From Coemansia sp. RSA 1804 (Eukaryota; Kickxellomycota; Kickxellomycetes; Kickxellales; Kickxellaceae): a stretch of DNA of 39,325 bases. The notes beneath the pieces were generated by a model. It made no database searches. It worked only from the letters and a program-made list of their open reading frames with translations, and was not told the DNA's origin. Below are positions 31,107 through 39,325 of the stretch, piece after piece (the first letter of the stretch is position 1; each line of letters begins with the position of its first letter). The stretch lies in assembly GCA_027578815.1 (NCBI GenBank), contig JANBTH010000060.1, positions 1-39,325 on the forward strand. Reading direction: 5' to 3'. The translations under genes were made by a program, and so were the position numbers.

Positions 31107-31934
31107 ATGACCGCGCTTGGCTGGGCCTGCTGTGTGCGGCGCACTGCGCAACACCAACGGCTTCTACTCGTTCGGCGGCTTGGGACAGACACCAAGACGC
31201 AAACCACCCGAGAAACCGCCGATTCGATCCCAGCACCCGTAAGCACAAGCAGAGTGGGTAGCCTGCTTCCAGGGCAGATACTGGTGGGCCCGCCACACCC
31301 AGTGAGCAACATCCGGCCGGTCAGATTCTACGTGCCAAGCGACGAGACGCCGGCCGAGCGCGCGTACCGCGAAATCCGCGAGCAAGCAGTTGACCGCGAC
31401 CACGAGTTCTGGCTGGACAATAACACGCGGTTTGAGCAGGGCAAGGCGGAGTTTGAGCGCTCCACGGTGGCCTCCAAGGGCAAGTGCACGATCGATGATC
31501 TGTCGGACTACTTTAAGCAGTACCAGGTTGATTCGTTTGGTCGGCATTTGGCGTACAACCGGTATGTGTGGAGACGCAATCTGGCCATGGTGTGGCCCGC
31601 GCTGTGTGCGTGGTTCCAGGATATCAGGAGACGCAGGCGGAGGAGGGTCGATGCTCTTGCTAGACATTCGGAGCAGTGGTACTTTGACCACCAGCCTGGT
31701 GACAGCGATGTTGCTGGAGGTTCATCTGTTGTGGCCGAACGCATACACGATGATCTCAGCCATAACAGAAGCAGCAACTGTGCAACCAACAGCACCACAG
31801 CGCTGCGCCAGACCGACGGATCTGCCCCTCTCTCCTCCAATGAGTCACAGCCGGAACAGCCGCCAGCTTCCCGATCCGTGGATGGCGACGTGGATCTGGA
31901 TCGTCGTGCTGAAAAGATAAAGTCGTACTACTGA
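31107..31934 (+). CDS. COA8: Cytochrome c oxidase assembly factor 8 (APOPT family)
   Basis: A 275-residue protein. The first ~30 residues are rich in Arg and hydrophobics without acidic residues, a mitochondrial presequence. The family core follows: GPPHPVSNIRPVRFYVP (61-77), ETPAERAYREIREQ, DHEFWLDNNTRFEQGKAEFE (98-117), and FGRHLAYNRYVWRRNLAMVWP. The same order occurs in human COA8 (IGPP...SNLRPI.FY.P, then FW..QN..F..EKEEF). COA8 supports complex IV assembly in the matrix. After residue 182 there is a ~95-residue Ser/Asn/Asp-rich tail absent from the human protein as I recall it. A run of seven Arg (about 174-180) precedes it. The gene is intronless. Confidence 0.9.
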   Translation: MTALGWACCVRRTAQHQRLLLVRRLGTDTKTQTTRETADSIPAPVSTSRVGSLLPGQILVGPPHPVSNIRPVRFYVPSDETPAERAYREIREQAVDRDHEFWLDNNTRFEQGKAEFERSTVASKGKCTIDDLSDYFKQYQVDSFGRHLAYNRYVWRRNLAMVWPALCAWFQDIRRRRRRRVDALARHSEQWYFDHQPGDSDVAGGSSVVAERIHDDLSHNRSSNCATNSTTALRQTDGSAPLSSNESQPEQPPASRSVDGDVDLDRRAEKIKSYY

Positions 31935-32368
31935 CCAAGCTATCACATATCCGTTATTAGAGTTTTGGCCAGGAGTAGTATAGCTTCTACACACACGTGT
32001 CGATTTAACCGTTGTCTGCTGTAAATAATGCCTTTTTTCTTTCTTTTTTATATCTATCATCTGTCAACAATTGTCTGGTAACGTGTTGTCTTGTTTGGGT
32101 GTCTCTTTGCCGGCATAAAACCCATACCGACACGTTTTGACTAGTTCGCATAAATGCACGCTATATTCATTTTAACTTACATCATCACTCTTCTTTCCTG
32201 CCTTTCTGTTTCTGTCTCTCATTCTTTCATAAACATATGCGCAGTTATTGTACTCTAATCTATTTATTATTCTACACCGCCCGTGTACCAGCTAGTGTCC
32301 AAATCCAAAGTGAAACCCCCCAGCTGCATTGGTTCTTATAATCTCCAGAAACAAGTCGGATTCCGCTA
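31935..32368. other. Spacer between COA8 and TRAPPC10, no gene seen
   Basis: T-rich with TTCTTTC runs, consistent with a 3' UTR followed by a promoter. No ORF or RNA supported. Confidence 0.5.
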
Positions 32369-35300
32369 ATGCAGCACCAACACATTACATTCAACGTGCA
32401 AGATGTCGGACAAATATGGCCGCGAATAGAGAAGGAATTCAGGGCACGACTGCCGCTGAGGAATCTTATCTGGAAGGGTGGGATCACGCAGACGGCCCGG
32501 TTTGTGGAGCAGCTGAATGTGAAGGTATCGGTGGCCGGCGAAACGGAAGAAACAAATGACAGCGACAAGGAGATAATGTCGGCCACGGTCCCCAGCCTGG
32601 CAACCAACCCACTGCTCAACATATACCTGCTGGAGACGCTGGAGACAGATGCGGTTGACATGTACAAGTCGGTCATCCGGCCACGCGTCAAGAACTGGGT
32701 GTCCAAGGTGACGCAACGGAAGGGCGAGGAGTGGGTCATTGTGTATCTTCCAAACGCCGCTGAGATCCAGCGCATGGCGACCACTACAAAGTTCCTCAAC
32801 ATGCGTGCATCTGTTTTTGACAAGCTGAAAAGCGATTTCCAAACGAAAAAGGACACCGACCGGGTCATTATGTTGCGGCCCGACATGATTGAGAGCTGGA
32901 ACGCGACGTTTCATGCGCTCAAGGACCGCACGGTGCAGGCGCTCGAGGACCAGGTTGGCAGCATGGCCGAGGAGATCCGGCACCTAGACTCTAATCGCAT
33001 GATGCCCGGGTGGAACTACTGCAAGTTCTTCATAGTCAAGGAAGGGCTTGTCACCACATACCGGCTGATGGGACTTCATGCCGAGGCGCTTGCGCAGTAC
33101 GATGAGCTCGAGGCCGTGTACTTTGAGCTTCTCAATTCGCACCGTCTTTCGTGGTTTTCAAAGTTCGGCGGCGGCCAGCCAGGCGATGACTTCACCGATC
33201 TGCTTGACGACAAGAGGAAGCCGTACCACAAGCAGATGGCCGAGAGCTCGATTACAGTGTTCGACTTCCGCATCTACCTCTTCGGGCGCCAATGCCACCT
33301 GCTCATCGACATGGGCGACTACAAGGAGCTGATAGTCCGTGCGCAGCGCTTCGTCTCGTCGTTCTCCCAATCGATGCGCGAACCCGGTACCGGGCTTTCG
33401 CTTTCGTTCGTGGCCTCGTGGACCTACAGTATTTGCCAGAACATCGTCGAGATCTGCGAGGGCTTCCAGGTCACGCAGACCCCCGTCGACCGCAGCCAGT
33501 CCCGCAACGCTGCCACCGTGGCCACCACCCGCATGCTTGCCGCATCGAAGGCCGAGTTCCTGACCAACGCGCGCCAGCAGCTCGACATCCTCGGCACGCT
33601 GTACGACCGCTTGCCGCCAACGTACCTGCGGCGCTCAAACACGTGCATCAGTCTTCCGACTCCCCTGCTGAGGTCTCCGAGCGAGTCCGACAAGAATGAG
33701 AAGAAGGATGGGGGTGAGGATTCTGGCGATGGTGGGGTGGAGAGAAGGGACGCATCCGAGCGATTTGGCCCGTACGCCGATGGAGTCGAGTCGATAACCA
33801 ACCCGGTGCTCACGGAAGCGCTTGCGTCAGACGAGCGGTTCGACCAGATCTACGTGCGCACATGCGAGCAGGCCACGCAGTACTACCTCGAATGCGGGCG
33901 CAGGCGGTTTGCGCAGGTGATGCGGGGCGACATCGCCCAGCTCTACATCAGTCGGCAGCACTGGGCGGACGCCGTGCGCGTGCTGGCGCCGCTCCTCCCG
34001 GCCACCGACGGCAGCGCAGGGAGTCTGGGCATAATGGACATGCACTTGTTTGAGCGCATGGCGGTCTGCGAGCAGGAGCTCGGCAACACTGCGAAATGCC
34101 TGGACTACGTGATGTGTCTTGTTTCGCACTCCCAGTACCTCGACGCCAGCTCGCGCGAGACGTACACGGATATGCTGGTGGGTCTGGCGGGTCGGCTTGA
34201 GCAGCCCATGCAGATCCGCGGCGCCTCTGCGCTGTTTGCGATCACCGATGTCAGGGCGGTTGACCGTGAGTACACGCTGTGTCTGGAGGTGGCGGTGGAT
34301 TCGGCGGTGCCAAGGGCCATCCGGGAGCTGAGGATCGAGGCGCTGCTGATCGGCGGCAGCGGCGCGGTCGAGGGCAGCCAGATCGACGTAGTGCTTGACG
34401 CGGACGGTGTAGTTCTGGAGCCTGGCTCAAACACGGTGCACCTGACAACTGATTCGGTGTCGTGTGCGGGAAGGCTGGTGGTCAGATCGGTGACGATCCA
34501 CATGGCCAACCTGGCGTTCCCCGTCATTGTGTCCAACCCGAATCTGCGGAGGTTTGTGCGGCTCAACGAGCACCCCGCGGCGCCTGTCTTTGTGCTCCGC
34601 GCGGCCACGGTGGTTGACCGAGAAAAGCCCAGTCGGCTGCGGCTGGATGTCCTGGCCCACGCTATGCCTGTCGATGCTGGGATGCGTGTCTGGCTGTTTG
34701 ACGATACCGGGCGCCCGCTGCTAACTCCTCGCTGTGCGACGACACTTGGCGATGCCGTTGTCCCAATTGATGAGGCGGACGGTGCGCTGTTGCTCTCGCG
34801 TCCCGTGGAGCCGAACTCTGCCATCTCCCTTGATGTTCTGTTTGACGAGCAGCTTGCCACCATGCGTGTAACAGTCTATGCGGAGTTCCATTCCTGCGGC
34901 CACCCACGAATGGTCCTCGATAGCGATGTGGTTGACTTCTCGCCGCCGCTCACGGTTAGCGGACACGTGGAGGCGGTGTTGGCCGGAAAGCACGCGGTTG
35001 TGCTGCGCGTGCAGAGTCGCAGTGTTGATCCGGTCAGAGTGGATTCGCTTCGAGTGGTGCGCGACACGGATACGACGACGACGACGACGACGGATGGCAA
35101 CGAGGGCTGTGCGCTGTGGGAGAAGATGGCAACCAGACGCGGGTACATGCAGCTCGGCGATGCTGTCACCGTCGTGCGCGAGTATAACAACAGCAACAGC
35201 AACGGGCATTCGGACTCTGCGGGCGGCGACTCTGTTTGCCTGCAGACGGAGGTCGCGTTCACGACGGTTCTGGACACGGTTGGTCGCGCAGTCCATGGCA

Positions 35301-36217
35301 AACTGGATCAGCTGCTGGTGGAGGAGGCAGCCGAGTACGAGGGCCTGCGGCAGCATAGACGGTACATTGGGCGGCTTGTAATGGCGCATATTCGTGCGAC
35401 GATTGACAGCGTTGCGACGGCAAGAGAAGCCAGACTGGTGTGTGCCCCGCTGGCACCGCTCTGGGCGGCGGCTAGTGCGTACGGGGCCCCAGCGCTGCAG
35501 AAAGCCATGCGCCGTTTGTTTAGCGAGCTGTCGGAGGCCGTGGTGGGCGGCGAATTAACAGCAGACGACACTGGTGGCGATGACATGAAGGAGGAGGAGG
35601 ACAAGCGTTTGGGACGGGTGTTGCGTATGGCGCTGGCGCTTGAAATCACCAAGAAATACGCCGCGGTCAATGTATCGCTAGGCGAAGGCGAAGGTGATGT
35701 GGGACGGTTTTGCCATGTATTCGAGCCGGTGGCATTAACCGTGAGTGTTGAGCTGGTTGCTGAGGAAGGTCACAGCGACGCAACAAGCAGCAGACTGCTT
35801 GTGACGCTGGTCCCCAAGGATCCCGGCGACTGGATGATTGCCGGCCCCGTTTCCCAAGAAACTGCGTCTGCCAAGCAGGCTGGCGGCACCGCTATCATGC
35901 ACTACACGCTTGTGCCGCTGGAGGTTGGGTATTTGCAGCTGCCAGATGTGGAGGTGTCCTGCCACGAGGAAGGGAAAGAGAAAGAGGAGGTGCTTTCGCA
36001 GCACGGAGATGATGCTGCCGCGCTGGACAATGGCAATCCCGGTGGTGGTGGTGGGTACCGGAGGCTCAGGACGCTGGTTACCAGCTCGCTGGCGTCAGCC
36101 TGTGTGCTGGCAAGCAGCACCGTTGCTTCGGTCTACACGGTCCCGGTGTCCGTGGCCGAGAGTCCGGTGGGTTCGGTAGTGGCATCGAGAACAGCAGCAG
36201 CCATGACGCTTGGCTAG
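32369..36217 (+). CDS. TRS130: TRAPP II complex subunit TRAPPC10/Trs130
   Basis: A 1282-residue, single-exon gene. The N-terminus VQDVGQIWPRIEKEFRARLPLRNLIWK matches the start of TRAPPC10 (a W-P...L..RLPLRNL pattern). The most diagnostic region is KPYHKQMAESSITVFDFRIYLFGRQCHLL near residues 285-313. A polar, charged insert lies around 435-470. The C-terminal half is beta-rich, as expected for the Ig-like domains of Trs130. An (ACG)n run at 35069-35093 codes a Thr tract near residue 901. Trs130 is specific to TRAPP II, the Golgi complex that activates Ypt31/Rab11. The start is the first ATG and aligns with the family. Confidence 0.92.
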   Translation: MQHQHITFNVQDVGQIWPRIEKEFRARLPLRNLIWKGGITQTARFVEQLNVKVSVAGETEETNDSDKEIMSATVPSLATNPLLNIYLLETLETDAVDMYKSVIRPRVKNWVSKVTQRKGEEWVIVYLPNAAEIQRMATTTKFLNMRASVFDKLKSDFQTKKDTDRVIMLRPDMIESWNATFHALKDRTVQALEDQVGSMAEEIRHLDSNRMMPGWNYCKFFIVKEGLVTTYRLMGLHAEALAQYDELEAVYFELLNSHRLSWFSKFGGGQPGDDFTDLLDDKRKPYHKQMAESSITVFDFRIYLFGRQCHLLIDMGDYKELIVRAQRFVSSFSQSMREPGTGLSLSFVASWTYSICQNIVEICEGFQVTQTPVDRSQSRNAATVATTRMLAASKAEFLTNARQQLDILGTLYDRLPPTYLRRSNTCISLPTPLLRSPSESDKNEKKDGGEDSGDGGVERRDASERFGPYADGVESITNPVLTEALASDERFDQIYVRTCEQATQYYLECGRRRFAQVMRGDIAQLYISRQHWADAVRVLAPLLPATDGSAGSLGIMDMHLFERMAVCEQELGNTAKCLDYVMCLVSHSQYLDASSRETYTDMLVGLAGRLEQPMQIRGASALFAITDVRAVDREYTLCLEVAVDSAVPRAIRELRIEALLIGGSGAVEGSQIDVVLDADGVVLEPGSNTVHLTTDSVSCAGRLVVRSVTIHMANLAFPVIVSNPNLRRFVRLNEHPAAPVFVLRAATVVDREKPSRLRLDVLAHAMPVDAGMRVWLFDDTGRPLLTPRCATTLGDAVVPIDEADGALLLSRPVEPNSAISLDVLFDEQLATMRVTVYAEFHSCGHPRMVLDSDVVDFSPPLTVSGHVEAVLAGKHAVVLRVQSRSVDPVRVDSLRVVRDTDTTTTTTTDGNEGCALWEKMATRRGYMQLGDAVTVVREYNNSNSNGHSDSAGGDSVCLQTEVAFTTVLDTVGRAVHGKLDQLLVEEAAEYEGLRQHRRYIGRLVMAHIRATIDSVATAREARLVCAPLAPLWAAASAYGAPALQKAMRRLFSELSEAVVGGELTADDTGGDDMKEEEDKRLGRVLRMALALEITKKYAAVNVSLGEGEGDVGRFCHVFEPVALTVSVELVAEEGHSDATSSRLLVTLVPKDPGDWMIAGPVSQETASAKQAGGTAIMHYTLVPLEVGYLQLPDVEVSCHEEGKEKEEVLSQHGDDAAALDNGNPGGGGGYRRLRTLVTSSLASACVLASSTVASVYTVPVSVAESPVGSVVASRTAAAMTLG
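35067..35094 (+). repeat. (ACG)n microsatellite coding a Thr run in TRAPPC10
   Basis: About eight ACG units, one preceded by a variant, code seven consecutive Thr residues in a loop of the C-terminal half. Confidence 0.75.
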
Positions 36218-37323
36218 CTTATTAGCTTTTTTTTGTTTTGTTTTGCTGGATCCAGATAATATAGTGTTCAAGTAACTATTCAGGGAATTCCTCTGCCGAT
36301 GCCATTAGCTTGGAGATGTGAGGGGAAAGCAGGAACTGGAGGATTGATTTGCAATGTTTGGACCGGGTGGATTAGTTTAGTAGCGGAACAAAAAAAAGCG
36401 TAGTTTTGTCTTGAGACCTAAAATAGCGCGATAGCACAAGCCCGAGTAAATTAGAAATCGAAAAAAAGAACGAGCGAAATAGTGAGCATGTGCTCTTTTT
36501 TTTTTAGCTGTTGCTGACCATGAGACATCCACAATTATCTCTTATTTCAACGGGATTTCTGTACCTTTTCATGCTTTCTTTACAGCAGAAATGTTGGACA
36601 GCTGACAGCCACCAAATGACATGTCAGTTCTGTTTACATTCTTCTTCTTTTTCAAGGATTAATAAACAACTACTGAGCATGATGCACAAATTGGCCTCAT
36701 ATCTCTTCTGTTTGGTCAAAATCGTGCGAGCGCTCTTTTTATTCTTATTTTGCATTCATTATCTCGGTCATTTATTGATTTTTAGACACATGTAATTGTA
36801 GTGCCTTTTTTCTTATTCTGATTTTGTTCACCTGGATATTAAAAGTGCAGTGGGAAAAGAAAAGAAAAGAAAAAACAATTGTAATGACGACGTTATTTAC
36901 AAAGATATGATGAGCAATGATAGAATAGAAGCGCTGGACGGGACATGAGAGCAAAAAAATAAAATACAAAGAGCGCACATTATTTTTTCTTACTCCACCC
37001 CCTGTCCCTATCCATTCTGCAAAACGAGAAAAGGAATGTAAGAAATGTTCGGGTTGTTCGCTTATTCCTGTTTTGCCCAAGGAATATAAATACAATGAGA
37101 AGGGAGAAGGAGCGGGTAGCGCGCATTTCTCGATACGTCCTGCTTCTCTCTTTATTTTGTAGAATACGTTGCCGTATATTCTCATTTTATGTCTTTTATA
37201 TTATTATAATTATTATTATAAATCTCACAAGCCCCTTCCACTTTTGAACACACATCCACGACCGGATAGATATACTGGGGATAGGTGGTTTTTGTTGTTG
37301 TTATTTTCATCGAGTAATCAAAC
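36218..37323. other. Spacer of 1.1 kb before the dicarboxylate carrier, no gene seen
   Basis: AT-rich with poly-T (36496-36505) and A/T runs. Two ORFs (36511-36795 plus, 36772-37185 minus) have unlikely composition and no recognisable domain. Holds the carrier's promoter. TATTATT-type simple repeat at 37196-37220. Confidence 0.45.
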
Positions 37324-38672
37324 ATGGGCAGCGCAGGCGCGTCTGGAACCTCGGCAACGGTTGCTGTTCCCGCACAGCCGGCCATCGGGCTGAAGAAGCC
37401 GATGACGGCGACAGCGGCGGCGGACGACAAGGCCAGGTGGCCGCTGGTCAAGAAACCGCACCCGCCGTTCTACTTTGGAGGTAAGCGCACTGGAACTGGC
37501 TTTTGGTTTTGGGTACATAACATGGCGATGTGATGTGATGTAATGTGAAGTCCATCATTTCGCACTCTCCTCCTCCCCCTTTCGCCTGTTGTTTGATTTG
37601 TTTGAGAAAAGTGGGGGAGTTGGGTGGAATAGGAGGTTGAATTACCCCCACGCTCTTCATCTTATCTCACACGACAGAATGAGAGAAAGAGAAAAAAGGG
37701 AGATGATCAGAAATAAACGAGCAGCATGAGAAATGTTCACAGTAATCGTTATCAAGTCCAATCGCGCAGCATGTAGGGTTTGCGGCGTGTGCAGCCAACT
37801 TCTTCACGCATCCGCTTGATCTGCTGAAAGTGCGGCTGCAGACGGTCAAGGGAGCAGCGGCGTCGGCATCGGGAAGAGGCGGAGGGCTGCTGGGACAGGT
37901 GGTGAAGACGATCTACGCGGAGCAAGGAGTGCTCGGGTTCTACAACGGGATATCGGCAGCGGTGCTGCGGCAGATGACGTACTCGATGGCGCGGTTTGCC
38001 ACGTACGAGACGCTGAAGACGCAGCTGGCAAGCGAGGACGGGACGCTCCCGTTCTACCGCATGGCGGCGGCGGGCGTGGTAGCGGGGGCGGTTGGCGGGG
38101 TCTGCGGAACGCCCGCGGACATCGTGCTGGTGCGGCTGCAGAACGACGGCGCGCTGCCTGTGGAGAAGCGCAGGAACTACCGGAACGCCTTCGACGGGCT
38201 GATCCGCATTGCGCGCGACGAGGGGCCCGGCGGGCTGTTCAAGGGCGTTGCGCCCAACGTGTCGCGCGCAATGCTGATGACCGGGTCGCAGCTGTGCTCG
38301 TACGACGCCTTCAAGCAGCTGCTGCTGGCGTCGCCGTACTTCAGCGACGGACTGGCGCTGCACTTCTCGGCGTCGTTCCTGGCGGGCTTTGTGGCAACCA
38401 CCATCTCGTCTCCCTTCGATGTGGTCAAGACGCGCATCATGAACGCAGGCCCCGCCGCTGGTGCTGCGGTTGCCGGCGGGCCCCGCAGAGGCCTTCTCCA
38501 GGCTATGGCGACCATTGCGCGCGAGGAGGGCCCGCTTGCGCTGTACAAGGGCTGGACCCCCGCCTTTGTGCGCATGGCGCCGCAGACCATCCTGACCTTC
38601 ATTTTCCTCGAGCAGTTCCGCAACGTCTACTGGGCCAGACATGCCCAGAAGAACAGCGTGCGCTACGAGTGA
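37324..38672 (+). CDS. DIC1: Mitochondrial dicarboxylate carrier (SLC25A10/Dic1-type)
   Basis: Exons 37324-37480 and 37777-38672 give 1053 nt and 350 residues. It has the three repeats of the mitochondrial carrier family: PLDLLKVR (from P65), PADIVLVR (from P165) and PFDVVKTR (from P265). The second repeat lacks the usual charged residue after PxDxx, as in human DIC. RLQNDG followed by RRNYRNAFDGL, and MAPQTILTFIFLEQ near the end, are also dicarboxylate-carrier features. The protein exchanges malate or succinate for phosphate or sulfate across the inner membrane. The first ~45 residues are an Ala/Pro/Lys-rich extension before the first helix. A similar first exon lies downstream at 39210. Confidence 0.92.
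37481..37776 (+). other. Intron (296 nt) of the dicarboxylate carrier
   Basis: Donor GGAG|GTAAGC and acceptor ATGTAG|GGTTT. The split codon is GGG, giving YFGGFAACAANFFTHPLD across the junction, the standard start of carrier helix 1. Confidence 0.9.
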
Positions 38673-39209
38673 GGAGGGGGAGAGCGGCGGGTGCTGCTGC
38701 TGTAGGTTTTCTAGTCTGTTTTACTTTGCTTTACTTGGGTCTTGTTATATCTGTGCTGGTGTTGTTTGGCTCCGAAATGGAACAACGGCGATAGTCTAAG
38801 GGCTATGAGGCCCCTCATCCCCCTTGTTGCCGCTCGATCAGGCTGAGCAGATCAGGGGACGGGTCCATCTGATCAGCGTCTGCATTTTTTTTTGTTTTCC
38901 CCAGGCTTCATGATCGGAATCGGCAAACGAAAAAGAAAAGGAGGGGAGCGTGTGTTATTCTTGCTTCTGACCTTATCTTTCAGTTTGTTTCTCGTTTCTA
39001 TTTCACACTTTGTCGTGCTGTAAAATGGAGACATAGAATACCCGCTCTTTCTTTCTCTCTCTGCGATCGACCGTGATTCTCTTCCTCACCCTCTATTGCC
39101 CCTTCTCCTCTTTTATGCTTAAGGATCTCCTCTCTCTCGTTGCTATTGTCCCGTTAGTTTGAGCAGACGAATAGACGTATATGCCATAGAGGGAGGGACG
39201 CGAGTCCAA
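38673..39209. other. Spacer between the two carrier genes, with hairpins and T-run
   Basis: The 3' flank of the first carrier and 5' flank of the second. From 38761 to 38893 it contains three inverted repeats and a nine-T run. The rest is CT-rich (38960-39130), consistent with a promoter. No ORF. Confidence 0.5.
38842..38877 (+). other. Interrupted hairpin followed by a T9 run
   Basis: Pairs GCTGA (38842-38846) with TCAGC (38873-38877), CAGAT (38848-38852) with ATCTG (38867-38871), and GGAC (38857-38860) with GTCC (38863-38866); the inner loop must open slightly. A T9 run at 38885-38893 follows. Could be a structured 3' UTR, or the end of a small RNA with a Pol III-type terminator. The pairing is seen; the role is unknown. 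Confidence 0.35.
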
Positions 39210-39294
39210 ATGGCAGGACCACAACCATTATCACCGACACCGTCGCAGCCACGGGTCGCACCAGCACGACCGCTGGTACCGTTCTGGTGCGGAG
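39210..39294 (+). CDS. First exon of a second mitochondrial carrier gene (partial, runs off window)
   Basis: The ATG at 39210 opens a 28-codon exon that ends PLVPFWCGG at a GTAAGG donor (39295). The first carrier's exon 1 ends PPFYFGG at a donor in the same phase after GGA G. Both N-termini are Ala/Pro-rich and both donors interrupt the same Gly codon just before carrier helix 1. This points to a tandem duplicate of the dicarboxylate carrier. Only exon 1 is visible, so identity as a carrier is inferred from this match, not from carrier motifs. Confidence 0.6.
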
Positions 39295-39325
39295 GTAAGG
39301 GAGAAACCCGCAACGCCGACCGTGT

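Noticed and set aside
37752..38642. 296-codon open frame antisense to the dicarboxylate carrier
   Set aside because: Arg/His-rich shadow of a GC-rich gene; it also crosses the real intron boundary.

Overview
The window is nuclear DNA from a fungus with compact genes and few introns. Coding regions are GC-rich at third positions, while spacers are AT- and purine/pyrimidine-rich. The introns I could place are 141-296 nt, have GTAAGT or GTAAGC donors, and end in TAG. The gene set (MAGO, exportin-7, MED27, TBL1, COA8, TRAPPC10) keeps genes that budding yeasts have lost or diverged. With the intron sparsity this suggests an early-diverging fungus; a Kickxellomycotina (Coemansia-like) genome is my inference, not something I could test.

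Layout. 1-1167 is the 3' part of a P5B-type ATPase. 1280-2432 (-) is a two-exon gene of unknown function. 3031-5762 (+) holds MED27 and the G-patch/R3H protein SQS1, which appears to have a 5'-UTR intron. 5846-7492 (-) is a tandem pair of carboxymuconolactone-decarboxylase-like paralogues. 7697-9637 (-) holds tafazzin and TRAPPC5. 10008-11206 (+) holds mitoribosomal mS33 and MAGO. 11325-12569 (-) is an HSL-type alpha/beta hydrolase. A gene-poor 1.7 kb follows, then an oxysterol-binding protein (14251-15704, -) and exportin-7 (16953-20707, -). About 20.8-25.9 kb is an AT-richer island holding a broken M16C metallopeptidase gene and one orphan ORF. 25979-29210 (-) holds a TBL1/Sif2 WD-repeat protein and ADE1. 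29745-36217 (+) holds TMEM115, COA8 and TRAPPC10. 37324-38672 (+) is a two-exon mitochondrial dicarboxylate carrier. At the right edge is the first exon of what looks like a second, tandem copy of that carrier.

These are mostly unrelated housekeeping genes, not a cluster. Loose themes are mitochondrial function (tafazzin, mS33, COA8, carriers), Golgi/secretory traffic (TRAPPC5, TRAPPC10, TMEM115, OSBP) and gene expression (MED27, SQS1, MAGO, TBL1, XPO7). I found no CRISPR array, tRNA, rRNA or intact transposon. The points most worth following are the decayed M16C gene in its AT-rich island, the two tandem duplications, a structured hairpin/T-run segment between the carriers, and a GC-rich patch with a splice-acceptor-like edge near 21.0 kb.
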